Source of the DNA: Nitrospira sp.
GTDB taxonomy: Bacteria > Nitrospirota > Nitrospiria > Nitrospirales > Nitrospiraceae
Direction of reading: 5' to 3'
Assembly (NCBI GenBank): GCA_005116965.1
Contig: SWDG01000025.1
Coordinates: forward strand, 45,415-109,414
Length of the DNA: 64,000 nucleotides
A program made the position numbers and the translations under genes. This document shows, piece by piece, positions 54,805 through 62,978 of this stretch. The notes beneath the pieces were generated by a model. That model saw only the letters and a list, made by a program, of their open reading frames with translations. It did no database searches and had not been told where the DNA came from. The stretch's first letter is position 1; every line of letters starts with the position of its first letter.

Positions 54805-55360
54805 TCAGGCAGGTATGGTTGCTTCAATCCTATTCTTCAGCCTGAAGAAAAGGTCTTCTTCATTTTCCCAACCTATGTGGTTATATTGCCTTGTATCGAA
54901 ATGAATTTCGAGTAGTTCATCCTTCTTACAAGTCCATATAACTGGAATATCAAGCCCTAGGGCAAACCCTGCCTCAAAATAGACCCCACCTCGATGCCCA
55001 GTGAAATCGGCCACGACAAATTGGCTCTTTCTTATTTCGGCAACAATCACATCACAAATCTTGTCGTTGTGCTCCTCTAGATCCACACGCAAAGCATGAT
55101 AGCCAGTGGCATTGATCGCTTTCCTAAATCCATTCTCCCAAACGCCGTCCAGTAATGGATTAAACCACATCGCAACAAAAACTTGTTTAGATTCAGCTCG
55201 TGAGCCACCTCTTTCCAACTCGGCAATTCTGTTCCATCCAGCTTCAGTCAATGTGACATCCACTGTATCTGATGTCCAAAGCAGAGAAACTAGCCCCTTC
55301 TGCTCCAATGTTTTGGCGAGAAATACCATGGCCTCATCATGACCCTCCCCCGATTTCACA
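54805..55360 (-). pseudogene. 3' part of a split hypothetical gene (nucleotide-binding/2-deoxyribosyltransferase-like domain), interrupted by the IS
   Basis: About 185 residues are left. The readable body starts VKSGEGHDEAMVFLAKTLEQ and contains KQVFVAMWFNPLLDGVWENG, FVVADFTGHRGGVYFEAGFA and LGLDIPVIWTCKKDE, ending in a charged helix. The pattern 'VF(V/I)AM.F......' with 'D.....GGVY.E.G.A...G..(V/I)I.(T/L)C' is that of proteins related to nucleoside 2-deoxyribosyltransferases and TIR-like effectors. The frame continues past 55360 only into IS DNA, which shows that the IS removed its 5' end. A matching N-terminal fragment seems to lie on the far side of the IS (about 56571-56717). Confidence 0.75.
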
Positions 55361-55384
55361 GACACCTCCATAAGTGGGAGAATC

Positions 55385-55699
55385 ATGAAATTGGAGGGCA
55401 CTATGCCAGCAACAACGCGACGTCGGTTTACCGATGAATTCAAACGTGAGGCCGTCCGGCTCATACGGGAATCGGGCAGGCCGGTGGCCCAGGTGGCCCG
55501 AGAACTCGAGATCTCAGACAATGTATTGTATCGCTGGAGGAGCGAGCAGCAACAGATCGAATCCCAGGGCGGCACGCGCCAATCGGTGCGTGCCGAGCAG
55601 GATGAGTTGACACGGCTGAAACGGGAAAACGAGACCCTCCGAAAGGAACGGGATTTTTTAAAACGTGCGGCGGCGTTCTTCGCGAGGGAATCCCAATGA
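55385..55699 (+). CDS. IS3-family transposase OrfA
   Basis: 104 residues. Helix-turn-helix DNA-binding protein: RRRFTDEFKREAVRLIRESG, VAQVARELEISDNVLYRWR, then a leucine-zipper-like stretch DELTRLKRENETLRKERDFL. The start ATG at 55385 has no strong Shine-Dalgarno; a second ATG at 55403 follows a GGAGGGC. A T TTA AAA slip site at 55657-55663 could move ribosomes to the -1 frame and produce an OrfAB fusion; the stop TGA overlaps the ATG of orfB by four bases. Confidence 0.92.
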   Translation: MKLEGTMPATTRRRFTDEFKREAVRLIRESGRPVAQVARELEISDNVLYRWRSEQQQIESQGGTRQSVRAEQDELTRLKRENETLRKERDFLKRAAAFFARESQ

Positions 55700-56559
55700 G
55701 ATACCGCGCGATCCAGGAGCACGACCGTCGCTATCCCATCCGGCTCATGTGCCGCGCGCTCGCGGTTTCGGCGGCAGGCTATTACGCGTGGCGATCACGG
55801 CCCGAGAGTCCCCGGTTCATCCAGGCGCGGACCCTACTCTCTGCCATTCGAGTGGTCCACCAGGAGTCGCGGGAAACCTACGGGAGTCCCCGCATCTGGG
55901 ACGCGCTGGTCAAGCAAGGCCATGGCATTGGCGAGCAGCGCGTCGCGCGGCTGATGCGTCTGGCAGGCCTCCGAGCCAAAACCGTGAAGAAGTGGCGTGC
56001 CACCACCCAGTCCCAGCATCGGTTCCCCGTGGCCGCGAATACCTTGGATCGTGCCTTCACCGTCGAGGCTCCAAATCGGGTGTGGGCCGGAGACCTGACC
56101 TACGTCTGGACCCTGGAGGGCTGGCTCTACTTGGCGGTCCTGCTGGATCTGTACTCACGCCGGGTGGTCGGCTGGGCCATGGGCCAGCGGTTAACCGTCG
56201 ATCTGGCCGAGCGGGCTCTCACGATGGCGCTGGCGAACCGAGCCCCCACGGCGGGGCTCCTCCACCATTCGGACCGTGGGAGTCAGTATGCGGCCACGAG
56301 CTACCAGCGCATCCTTGCAGCCTATGGCCTCCGCCCCAGCATGAGCCGCAAAGGTAACTGCTGGGACAACGCCTGCGTCGAAAGTTTCTTTGGGACACTG
56401 AAGCGTGAGCTGGTCTATCATCGGCACTACGCCACACGAGACGAAGCGAAGCAGGACATCTTCGAATACATCGAGGTGTTTTATAATCGGCAGCGCCGTC
56501 ACTCAACGCTCAGCTATGACTCCCCAGCCGAGTACGAAGCAAGAACGGCAGTGGCGTAA
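55696..56559 (+). CDS. IS3-family transposase OrfB (rve integrase core)
   Basis: 287 residues. After an N-terminal HTH_21-like region (ETYGSPRIWDALVKQGHGIG) comes the integrase core with the DDE triad: D in VWAGDLTYVWTLEGWLYLAV, D in LLHHSDRGSQYAATSYQRIL, and E in NCWDNACVESFFGTLKREL. It catalyses strand transfer. It overlaps orfA by four bases (ATGA) and its frame remains open upstream to the slip site, allowing a fused product. The gene is intact, so the element could still be active. Confidence 0.95.
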   Translation: MRYRAIQEHDRRYPIRLMCRALAVSAAGYYAWRSRPESPRFIQARTLLSAIRVVHQESRETYGSPRIWDALVKQGHGIGEQRVARLMRLAGLRAKTVKKWRATTQSQHRFPVAANTLDRAFTVEAPNRVWAGDLTYVWTLEGWLYLAVLLDLYSRRVVGWAMGQRLTVDLAERALTMALANRAPTAGLLHHSDRGSQYAATSYQRILAAYGLRPSMSRKGNCWDNACVESFFGTLKRELVYHRHYATRDEAKQDIFEYIEVFYNRQRRHSTLSYDSPAEYEARTAVA

Positions 56560-56570
56560 CCAGGTGTCCA

Positions 56571-56717
56571 CGGAATTGGGGGAAGGTCAATGAATTCTTT
56601 CTCACGAACAAATATTCGTGAGCCGGGTGGTGTTGCAAGAGATTGAACCTGCTCCTTCCCGCTGAAGGCGTGTTCCTTAACTCTTACTTCATCCTCAATA
56701 TTACAAGGTAGGAGGCG
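56571..56717 (-). pseudogene. probable 5' fragment of the gene interrupted by the IS
   Basis: On the minus strand, an open frame adjoining the IS right end reads CNIEDEVRVKEHAFSGKEQV, then QSLATPPGSRIFVREKEFID and LPPIP, and is then followed by the IS. The composition is protein-like and the direction agrees with the 54805-55360 fragment, so the two are probably parts of one gene. No clear start codon: an N-terminal Met upstream lies in a frame overlapping other sequence. Moderate confidence. Confidence 0.45.
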
Positions 56718-56721
56718 TATT

Positions 56722-56814
56722 ATGATGCGGAAATGGTTGATGCTTAGAATGACCTGCGGCGTATTGATCCTCAGCAGCATCTTCGCCCCTGGTGCGCATG
56801 CGTATATAACTTAG
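56722..56814 (+). pseudogene. truncated exported-protein ORF (signal peptide only)
   Basis: TAGGAGG lies five bases before ATG 56722. The frame encodes MMRKWLMLRMTCGVLILSS followed by IFAPGAHAYIT and stops: a complete Sec signal peptide with an AHA cleavage site and only about three mature residues. This is best read as the remnant of a secreted-protein gene whose body was lost. It overlaps the region of the split gene. Confidence 0.5.
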
Positions 56815-56895
56815 GGATATTCATTCGTATAGCCGCGTGGGGTCAGACACCTATGGGATAGTTCATTGAAGCTCAGAACCATGCGATTCCATGAA

Positions 56896-57240
56896 CTATG
56901 GATTCTCCATAGGAACAATCCGCTTCAATTCGGTGATCAGTAGAGGCAGCTCGTGGACGACTGAGTCCCATACGATGTCCTCGTCCACATCCATGTAATC
57001 ATGTACGATCTTATTTCGCATACCCGCAATAGCATCCCACGGAATCTGTGGATACCTCTCACGGAATGAGGGAGAGATGCGGCGTGCTGCTTCTCCTATC
57101 ACTTGGATGAGATGCGTGAGAGCCAAACGGAGGACGGTATCGCGATCGTAATCCTGGCGATTTCTCCCATGAACCAAGGAAAGCGCTTCCTGGGCTTTGT
57201 CCAGCATGTGGCCGACATAGACCAGATCATCCTTCGGCAT
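56896..57240 (-). CDS. HepT-type toxin (DUF86) of a HepT/MntA pair
   Basis: 114 residues. HEPN-fold ribonuclease: the RX4HXY motif is RNKIVHDYMDVDED, with the typical LALTHLIQVIGEAARRIS before it and IPWDAIAGMRNKI. HepT toxins cleave RNA and are kept inactive by AMP transfer from the MntA nucleotidyltransferase encoded upstream. It overlaps the antitoxin gene by 14 bases, giving translational coupling. Intact catalytic residues suggest a working system. Confidence 0.9.
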   Translation of the reverse strand: MPKDDLVYVGHMLDKAQEALSLVHGRNRQDYDRDTVLRLALTHLIQVIGEAARRISPSFRERYPQIPWDAIAGMRNKIVHDYMDVDEDIVWDSVVHELPLLITELKRIVPMENP

Positions 57241-57538
57241 ACTGGACCTCAGCGGTGGCCAACACCAGACCTTTAATCCGCCGGTTCAGAAACTTTTCGG
57301 TGATCAGATCAACCTTCCGACCACCCAAGAGGCGTGACAGTTCCTGCTCCATCTGAAAGAGGGCAATGAATCCTGGCCCATGATCTGGCTCAAACTCGAC
57401 TAACACATCCACGTCGCTGTCCGATCGAAAATCATCTCGGAGCACGGATCCAAAAAGTGACAACTTGCGGACATGATGTCGGCGGCAGAACTCCTCGATC
57501 CTTTCCTTAGGGACGACGATCTGTGCTTTCCCATTCAT
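57227..57538 (-). CDS. MntA-type nucleotidyltransferase antitoxin
   Basis: 103 residues. The minimal nucleotidyltransferase motif GSVLRDDFRSDSDVDVLVEF contains the GSX10DXD catalytic signature, followed later by an ID-like KVDLITEKFL. MntA adds AMP to HepT and neutralises it. The ATG at 57538 follows GAGAGG. It lies in the accessory patch beside the IS. Confidence 0.9.
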   Translation of the reverse strand: MNGKAQIVVPKERIEEFCRRHHVRKLSLFGSVLRDDFRSDSDVDVLVEFEPDHGPGFIALFQMEQELSRLLGGRKVDLITEKFLNRRIKGLVLATAEVQYAEG

Positions 57539-57746
57539 AAACGACCTCTCAGAGCTTCAGGGTTCCGCGACATTGGCTGAATCGATTCCCTCAGGATTTC
57601 CGAGCTCATTGTCATGGCTAGATTATCCTATGCGTGTCAATTGGGGTCAAGAAATCAGCCGGTCATAAGAATGTTCGTGAGGGAGGATTTCCCACACTCA
57701 GTTAATCTGCAACGATACAAATCGAGGTATCAAGGGGAGAAAGCGG

Positions 57747-57929
57747 CTAACTCTTTTGAGAACACCGGTTCAATCGGTAGCAGAAATCGGAGAGGCTCAA
57801 TGCAATCGTCAGCCGTTCTTCTGGAGTCTGACGCCTAGCCCGTTCAATCTTCTCGTCAGCAAGCTGCTGACTCAGCTTGCTCGGTCGTCGTCGTGACTCC
57901 TGAGAGCGAGTCTGTTGCCGGGATTTCAT
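57747..57929 (-). CDS. small charged hypothetical protein
   Basis: 60 residues. A basic N-terminus (SRQQTRSQESRRRPSKLS) is followed by EKIERARRQTPEERLTIALS and LSDFCYRLNRC. The second half resembles small proteins of the 'RR.(T/S)PEERL..ALELSDLC' kind that I have met beside toxin-antitoxin genes in Nitrospirota. There is no ribosome-binding site; TATACT is seven bases before the ATG, which would make the transcript almost leaderless. The gene may be an additional partner in the TA patch. Low to moderate confidence. Confidence 0.5.
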   Translation of the reverse strand: MKSRQQTRSQESRRRPSKLSQQLADEKIERARRQTPEERLTIALSLSDFCYRLNRCSQKS

Positions 57930-58081
57930 GAGTCCAAGTATAGCTGGATCTGCTGGAACCGAAAAGGGCGAAGGAGGAAGCCGCTATAATCCGAACCCGA
58001 GAAACCCCGATGCTGAAGAGCGCATTACCGTTGCTCCGGTGTGTGCGCTCGGGGAGCAAGAGACTAGCAGGGATGCCCTGC

Positions 58082-58405
58082 TTACTTCCCGAAGGCTTTT
58101 TTCAGCAGCGGTTCGATCTCACCTTTGGCAGCCATTGGGTCGAGGACGTCGGTATCTCCATAGAACGTCCCGTCGATAAACACCTTAGGGAGCGTCGGCC
58201 AATTAGTGATCTTCGCCAGCGCTTCCCGTTTCGCCGGTTGCGACAGGACGTCGATCAGTTCGTACGGATACCCATACTTATCGAAAAACTGCATGGTTTC
58301 CCGCGTGAACCCACACATCGGCATGGTCTTCGTTCCCTTGCCGTAGATCAAAATTTTATGGGCCTTCACTTCGTTTTGGATTTCTTCTTCGATTTGGTCG
58401 GCCAT
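58082..58405 (-). CDS. grxD: monothiol glutaredoxin (Grx4/GrxD type)
   Basis: 107 residues. The active-site CGFT is in KTMPMCGFTRETMQFFDKYG, preceded by the GSH-binding IYGKGTK. WPTLPKVFIDGTFYGDTDVL includes the cis-Pro and GG-like region of the family (GD in place of GG). Monothiol CGFS/CGFT glutaredoxins carry and deliver 2Fe-2S clusters. The BolA gene is nine bases upstream; the two proteins bind each other via a shared cluster. The ATG at 58405 follows GGAGG. Confidence 0.93.
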   Translation of the reverse strand: MADQIEEEIQNEVKAHKILIYGKGTKTMPMCGFTRETMQFFDKYGYPYELIDVLSQPAKREALAKITNWPTLPKVFIDGTFYGDTDVLDPMAAKGEIEPLLKKAFGK

Positions 58406-58414
58406 GATATCCTC

Positions 58415-58654
58415 CTAAGCCTCATCTCTGGTGCGCGCGGTTAATTCGAGCGCATGGATTCGTCCGTCTTTCATCGGCACATCTAACGCTTGATAGATCA
58501 TCCGATGCCGGTCTAAGAGGTTTTTCCCATGAAAACCATCTGAGACAATCACAACCTTGAGGTGGTCCATTGTTCCGGTACGGTCGGTCACCGTCACCAC
58601 GGCATCCGGCAGGGACTTGCGAACATAGTCAGTCAGTACGTCTGGGGTAATCAC
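58415..58654 (-). CDS. BolA family protein
   Basis: 79 residues. It shows the BolA fold: LTDYVRKSLPDAVVTVTDRT, DHLKVVIVSDGFHGKNLLDR (the FxG-x-x-L-L-x-R-H-R motif, FHGKNLLDRHRMIYQAL) and a final HALELTARTRDE. BolA proteins form iron-sulfur cluster heterodimers with monothiol glutaredoxins. The start is GTG 58654, five bases after GGAGG. Co-transcribed with the Grx gene. Confidence 0.93.
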   Translation of the reverse strand: MITPDVLTDYVRKSLPDAVVTVTDRTGTMDHLKVVIVSDGFHGKNLLDRHRMIYQALDVPMKDGRIHALELTARTRDEA

Positions 58655-58906
58655 CGGCCTCCACTCCTCTTACTTATTGGATAGCCTAGCTGAAATGGAC
58701 TCTGAAACGCAATGTGCATCCTCGCTGGTGGTTTTCCACAATTATGGTGGTGCATGTGAACCAGCCTCCACCAGTGCCACACAGTTCAGATTAAGCAAGC
58801 CGTTGAATTATTTCAGGCTCACCTTCCTCACGTTTCGGCATCAAGCTTGCCATACTCACAATACATACGAACACAGATCACCCCGCCATTCACGAAGGAG
58901 GTCGTT

Positions 58907-59341
58907 ATGAGCGAATTCAAATCCGGGTTTTTTGTGGGAGGTGAGAGCTGCAATGGCCGCGTCCTCGTTGTGGATGATGAGCCCGATATCCGCAAGGTCG
59001 TCCGCCTGACGTTGCAGAAAGCCGGCTATGATGTCCTCGAGGCAGAGAATGGCGAGAAGGCCATTGAAACCATCAACTACGGTGAAAATCGGCTGCTTCT
59101 TGACGTCATCATCTGCGACATCCGAATGCCAAAGGTGAATGGGATCGAAGCGATCGCCTACTTCCGCCAGAATTATACTCGGGTCCCCTTGATCGTCCTC
59201 ACCGGATTCCCCGACACCGACATGGCCACGGCCTTACTGCGACAAGGCGTGGTGGATTATCTCGTGAAACCAGTAGAGGGCGAGAAACTGAAAGCCTCCG
59301 TCGCACGTGCCATGGAGCAGCGTGAATTGGCCCATCTCTGA
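58907..59341 (+). CDS. single-domain response regulator
   Basis: 144 residues from ATG 58907 (GAAGGAGG upstream). A receiver domain: VLVVDDEPD, phospho-acceptor D71 (VIICDIRMPKVNG), Thr in VLTGFPDTDM and Lys in LVKPVEGEKL. A 17-residue N-terminal extension precedes it. No output domain, so it acts by protein contact, or as a phosphorelay intermediate with the kinases downstream (33 bases to the next gene). Confidence 0.92.
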   Translation: MSEFKSGFFVGGESCNGRVLVVDDEPDIRKVVRLTLQKAGYDVLEAENGEKAIETINYGENRLLLDVIICDIRMPKVNGIEAIAYFRQNYTRVPLIVLTGFPDTDMATALLRQGVVDYLVKPVEGEKLKASVARAMEQRELAHL

Positions 59342-59373
59342 GGGAACGGGCCACAGCATAGCAGGGAGCCAGC

Positions 59374-60486
59374 ATGACGATCATCTCTCCGACTATGTCC
59401 CATCCGCGAGCCGACAATCAGGGAGTCGAACCAGCTTCCGCCTCGCCTCCGATGAGAGTGGCCATCATTGGGGCGGGGCGTGGGGGCATGGCCCTGCTCG
59501 ATGTGCTCCACCAGATCAGCAGGATTCAGATCGTCGGCATCACCGATCAGAATCCCTCGGCTCCCGGGCTCATACGAGCCCAAGAGCTCCATGTGCCGGT
59601 CTATGACCGGGTGACCGACTTGCTCAAACACCAAGAACTCAATCTCGTGATGGACGTCACCGGTGATCCAGCGATGGAGTCGGCACTTCGGGAAGAGGTG
59701 CCGACAGGGACCGACGTGGTCAATGGCCAGACCGCACGGCTTCTCTGGGTACTCGTGCAACATGAATCGACATTGCAAACCCAATTGCTCCATGCAGAGA
59801 AACTTGCTGGAATCGGCTCGTTCGCCGCCGGCATCGCGCATGACATGAATAATCCGCTCCAGCTGATTCTGGGTCTGGCGGAAAATCTGACGGACGAAAC
59901 GGACCTGGAAGCCGTGCACCTGCAGGCCCACGATATTATTGAAGCCGTGAAACGCACGACAGCCATTTGCCGAGACCTTACGTCCTATTCTCGCCGCTCA
60001 TCTTTACGGCAAGACTGCCTGATTGGCGTCGGCGGCAAGTTGGATGAAGCGCTCAAGATTGCTCGCTATGCGGTGGGGCTCCAAGACATTGAAATTCGTA
60101 AGCTGTATCAGCCCGACGTCGTGGTGAAGGGGAACCCCGATGAGCTTCTCCATGTGTTCGTCAATCTCATTACCAATGCCGTGCAGGCCATGGAACACCG
60201 CGGAATATTGACGCTGGAAACCCACGCGATGGCCGGCGCGACGCAGGTTCGTGTCTCCGATACCGGCAGCGGCATCGCCCCAGAGCTCCTTGGTCGAATC
60301 TTTGAACCCTTCTTCACGACAAAACCACCAGGGAAGGGAACCGGATTGGGTTTGTACAATATCAAAAATGTGATTCATCACATGAATGGCACGATAGGGG
60401 TTGAAAGCCAGGTCGGACGAGGATCAACCTTTACCCTCACATTTCCCGGTGAGCCTGGCGCCGATGAGAGGACTACTCAGTCATGA
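59374..60486 (+). CDS. histidine kinase with N-terminal Rossmann-like nucleotide-binding domain
   Basis: 370 residues, soluble. After a Ser/Pro-rich leader, residues 27-130 form a Rossmann fold: VAIIGAGRGGMALLDVL carries GXGXXG, with IVGITDQNPSAPGLIRAQEL, VPVYDRVTDLL and VMDVTGDPAMESALREEVP, as in dinucleotide-binding oxidoreductases. The kinase part follows: phospho-acceptor H156 (GIAHDMNNPLQLILGLAENL), N-box NLITNAVQAMEHRG, G1 VSDTGSGIAPELL, F-box FEPFFTTKPPG and G2 GTGLGLYNIKNVIHHMNG. The combination suggests a cytoplasmic NAD(P)H- or redox-sensing kinase. It overlaps the next kinase gene by four bases. Confidence 0.9.
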   Translation: MTIISPTMSHPRADNQGVEPASASPPMRVAIIGAGRGGMALLDVLHQISRIQIVGITDQNPSAPGLIRAQELHVPVYDRVTDLLKHQELNLVMDVTGDPAMESALREEVPTGTDVVNGQTARLLWVLVQHESTLQTQLLHAEKLAGIGSFAAGIAHDMNNPLQLILGLAENLTDETDLEAVHLQAHDIIEAVKRTTAICRDLTSYSRRSSLRQDCLIGVGGKLDEALKIARYAVGLQDIEIRKLYQPDVVVKGNPDELLHVFVNLITNAVQAMEHRGILTLETHAMAGATQVRVSDTGSGIAPELLGRIFEPFFTTKPPGKGTGLGLYNIKNVIHHMNGTIGVESQVGRGSTFTLTFPGEPGADERTTQS

Positions 60487-62978
60487 AGAGAACTCCGACA
60501 TCCTCGCCGTCCGGCACCAGATGGGGGCTCAAGGCGAAAGTCATCCTCTCCATGCTGCTCGTCGGTGTCATCCCGCTCGTCGTCGGCTTGGGGATGGCAT
60601 TCTGGCAGGGGTCTCAAGAAATCCGGGAAGTCAGCGGGGAAAGCTTTAAAGCACTAGCAACCGAAGCCGCCCGCAAACTCGATCTCCTCCTCGCCGAAGA
60701 AATAGCACACACCGCACGCATCGCGAATGACCCGGCGATCATTCGAGCGTTGGAGCAACGGCGCGATGCGCGGGGAGACCCCAAGAGTCCAACCACGGCA
60801 CTCACTGACTTCGAGCAGCGCTGGAAGGGAAAAGACGCTGCCGCCGTCAAGTCCATTATCGATAATCCTCTCAGCACCTTGCTCCATGAATACTTTACCG
60901 GCATCCATAGTGCGCCGGGCCAGTCGCTTCCGCACGTGGTTCGCTCATCGACAAAGATGCTCTTCCTGACCGATGCGCAGGGTGCGCTCGCTGGGACCAT
61001 GACCGACCATCCGGCGTTCCGCCACCAAAAGACCCACTGGTGGCAGGGTGCCTTCAATAAAGCGGTAGGCAAGCTCTATATCGAAGATGTGCGTTTCGAC
61101 GATCAGGTGAACGCCTATGTCTTCTCCATCTCACTCCCTGTCATGGATAGTCTCCGGTACGAAGTCGTCGGAGTGCTGCACCGCGTGATCGACGCCAAAG
61201 AATTCTTCTCTCCCGCTACCCATGTCACTCGATTTGGAAAGACCGGCCACGTCATGTTGATTGACACCAACGGGATCGTCGTCAGCTGCCCCATTCTTCC
61301 CACCGGCGTCCCGTTGTCCGATCCGAAGCTCATCCCGCTCGTCACACCGCCACATCCCGGTTGGGTGCAAACCTCAAGCGACGGCCACGGCGGACAGTCG
61401 ACCTCCGTCATCGGCTTTGCCCCTCTGACAGAGACCAGCCGGGCGACCAACGGCTCGATCGACAATGGGTCGTGGCACACCTTCGTCTGGCAATCGTCCG
61501 ATGAGCTCCTCGCGCCGATTCAGCATCTGTTCACCTGGGTGACGGTGTTCGGAGCCGTCGCTGTGGTGCTGCTGGCCTCGCTGGGCTACGTCGCCGCCAG
61601 CCGCATCGTGACGCCCGTACGGCAACTGCAACTGGCCGCGCAATCAATCGGGCGCGGTGAATTGCGGACACCGATTCAGATCCACACGGGTGACGAATTA
61701 GAGGACCTGGCCGAAGAATTCAACCGCATGAACCAGCAGTTGAAAGCGGCCTTCGCCGGATTGACTGACCAGGTCAAGCTGAAAACCCAGGAGGTCCAGG
61801 TCCTTCAGCAGTCGACGGATCAGATCTTAGACGCCGTCCCCACTCCCATTCTCCTCATCGATGCCCACGAAACTGTACGCTACATCAATCAGGCGGCCCG
61901 CGATTCCTTCAAGGTCCAGGAACCAATGTCAGACGCATCCCTGTTCACGATTCTTCCACTTGACCCAGCCGTTCAGAAACAGCTTCACGCAGAGTTCCAA
62001 GCCAACGGGGATACGGCTCTTGCCACAGCCGGCATCACGCGCGAAACAGCTCCGAGGGATCCACTTGCGCCGAGTGCCAATCACGAATCGGCGCACCATC
62101 GTGCTGAGCTTCACATTGGATCGCGCATCTATCACTATCAATGGTTCCGATTACCCACGAGACCAGGAGAAGAAGATAGCATTGGGCTGGTGCTTCGAGA
62201 CACCACGGACGAGAGCCAACTGCAAGATAAGCTGGTCCAGGCTGAAAAAACAGGAAGCCTTGGCGTCCTCACCGCTGGAATCGGCCACGAACTCAACAAC
62301 CCCTTGTTCGGGATCATCGGGTTGGGGGAAGCGATTCAGGATGAGCAGGATTTGGAGCAGATCAAGTCTTGCGCCCAGGACATCGTGGCCCATGGCCGTC
62401 GCATGGCGACGATCGTTCGTGATTTTACCGGCGTGACAAACCGTGAAGCCTTCGACAAACAGGTACCGGTGCCTATAGAGCAGATATTAGACCAAGTGCT
62501 GGCGACGGCACAGACCACCGTTGAAATGAAAGACATTGTGATCCACAAGACCTATGCGGGCCATACCCCTGTGCTGGTCTTTCCCGACCAACTTCGGCAA
62601 GCGTTGGTGAATCTCGTGACCAATGCCACCCAAGCCATGAAGGGGACCGGCACGCTCACGTTGACGACCGCCGTCTCGGACCTCACGGTGACGACGACGA
62701 TCGCCGATTCTGGCCCCGGCATCTCCAAACAGCACTTGTCAAAAGTCTTCGATCCATTTTTTACGACCAAGGGACAAGGGGAAGGTTCTGGACTTGGGCT
62801 CACGGTGTCCCGACGGATTATCCGAAAGTTTGGGGGTGATCTCCGTATCGAAAGCGTCGAAGGCCAAGGCAGTACCTGCGTCGTTACTCTTCCGATCAGT
62901 TCTCCACGATCTCCCGAAGGAGGCCCATGGACACCGTCCGCATCACGTTCCGAGCCGCAACCATCGCACTCTTCGTAG
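60483..62978 (+). CDS. membrane sensor histidine kinase with Cache, HAMP and PAS domains
   Basis: 831 residues. TM1 is about residues 20-40 (VILSMLLVGVIPLVVGLGMA). A long periplasmic sensor of the dCache type (about 45-340) includes GHVMLIDTNGIVVSCPILPT. TM2 lies near 343-368 (VFGAVAVVLLASLGYVAASR). A HAMP domain follows (VRQLQLAAQSIGRGELRTPI), then PAS (LDAVPTPILLIDAHETVRYI). The kinase has phospho-acceptor H602 (GIGHELNNPLFGIIGLGEAI), N-box NLVTNATQAMKGTG, G1 IADSGPGISKQHL and F/G2 boxes (FDPFFTTKGQGEGSGLGLTV). It starts at ATG 60483 overlapping the previous stop (ATGA). Its 3' end overlaps the haem-protein gene by about 50 bases. Confidence 0.92.
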   Translation: MKRTPTSSPSGTRWGLKAKVILSMLLVGVIPLVVGLGMAFWQGSQEIREVSGESFKALATEAARKLDLLLAEEIAHTARIANDPAIIRALEQRRDARGDPKSPTTALTDFEQRWKGKDAAAVKSIIDNPLSTLLHEYFTGIHSAPGQSLPHVVRSSTKMLFLTDAQGALAGTMTDHPAFRHQKTHWWQGAFNKAVGKLYIEDVRFDDQVNAYVFSISLPVMDSLRYEVVGVLHRVIDAKEFFSPATHVTRFGKTGHVMLIDTNGIVVSCPILPTGVPLSDPKLIPLVTPPHPGWVQTSSDGHGGQSTSVIGFAPLTETSRATNGSIDNGSWHTFVWQSSDELLAPIQHLFTWVTVFGAVAVVLLASLGYVAASRIVTPVRQLQLAAQSIGRGELRTPIQIHTGDELEDLAEEFNRMNQQLKAAFAGLTDQVKLKTQEVQVLQQSTDQILDAVPTPILLIDAHETVRYINQAARDSFKVQEPMSDASLFTILPLDPAVQKQLHAEFQANGDTALATAGITRETAPRDPLAPSANHESAHHRAELHIGSRIYHYQWFRLPTRPGEEDSIGLVLRDTTDESQLQDKLVQAEKTGSLGVLTAGIGHELNNPLFGIIGLGEAIQDEQDLEQIKSCAQDIVAHGRRMATIVRDFTGVTNREAFDKQVPVPIEQILDQVLATAQTTVEMKDIVIHKTYAGHTPVLVFPDQLRQALVNLVTNATQAMKGTGTLTLTTAVSDLTVTTTIADSGPGISKQHLSKVFDPFFTTKGQGEGSGLGLTVSRRIIRKFGGDLRIESVEGQGSTCVVTLPISSPRSPEGGPWTPSASRSEPQPSHSS

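Larger units (their letters stand above)
55359..56570 (+). mobile_element. IS3-family insertion sequence
   Basis: About 1.2 kb, encoding OrfA and OrfB in overlapping -1 frames. The right end AGGTGTCCA (56562-56570) is the inverse of TGGACACCT; the left end has the near match CAGACACCT (55359-55367). Flanking direct repeats could not be recognised, so the exact ends are uncertain by a few bases. The element lies inside a gene transcribed leftwards. Confidence 0.8.

Noticed and set aside
54805..55722. A 305-residue continuous minus-strand frame
   Set aside because: Its N-terminal third is antisense to the transposase orfA; only the part up to about 55360 belongs to a real gene.
57614..57838. 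Plus-strand frame of 74 codons
   Set aside because: No ribosome-binding site and overlaps the more plausible minus-strand small gene at 57747-57929.
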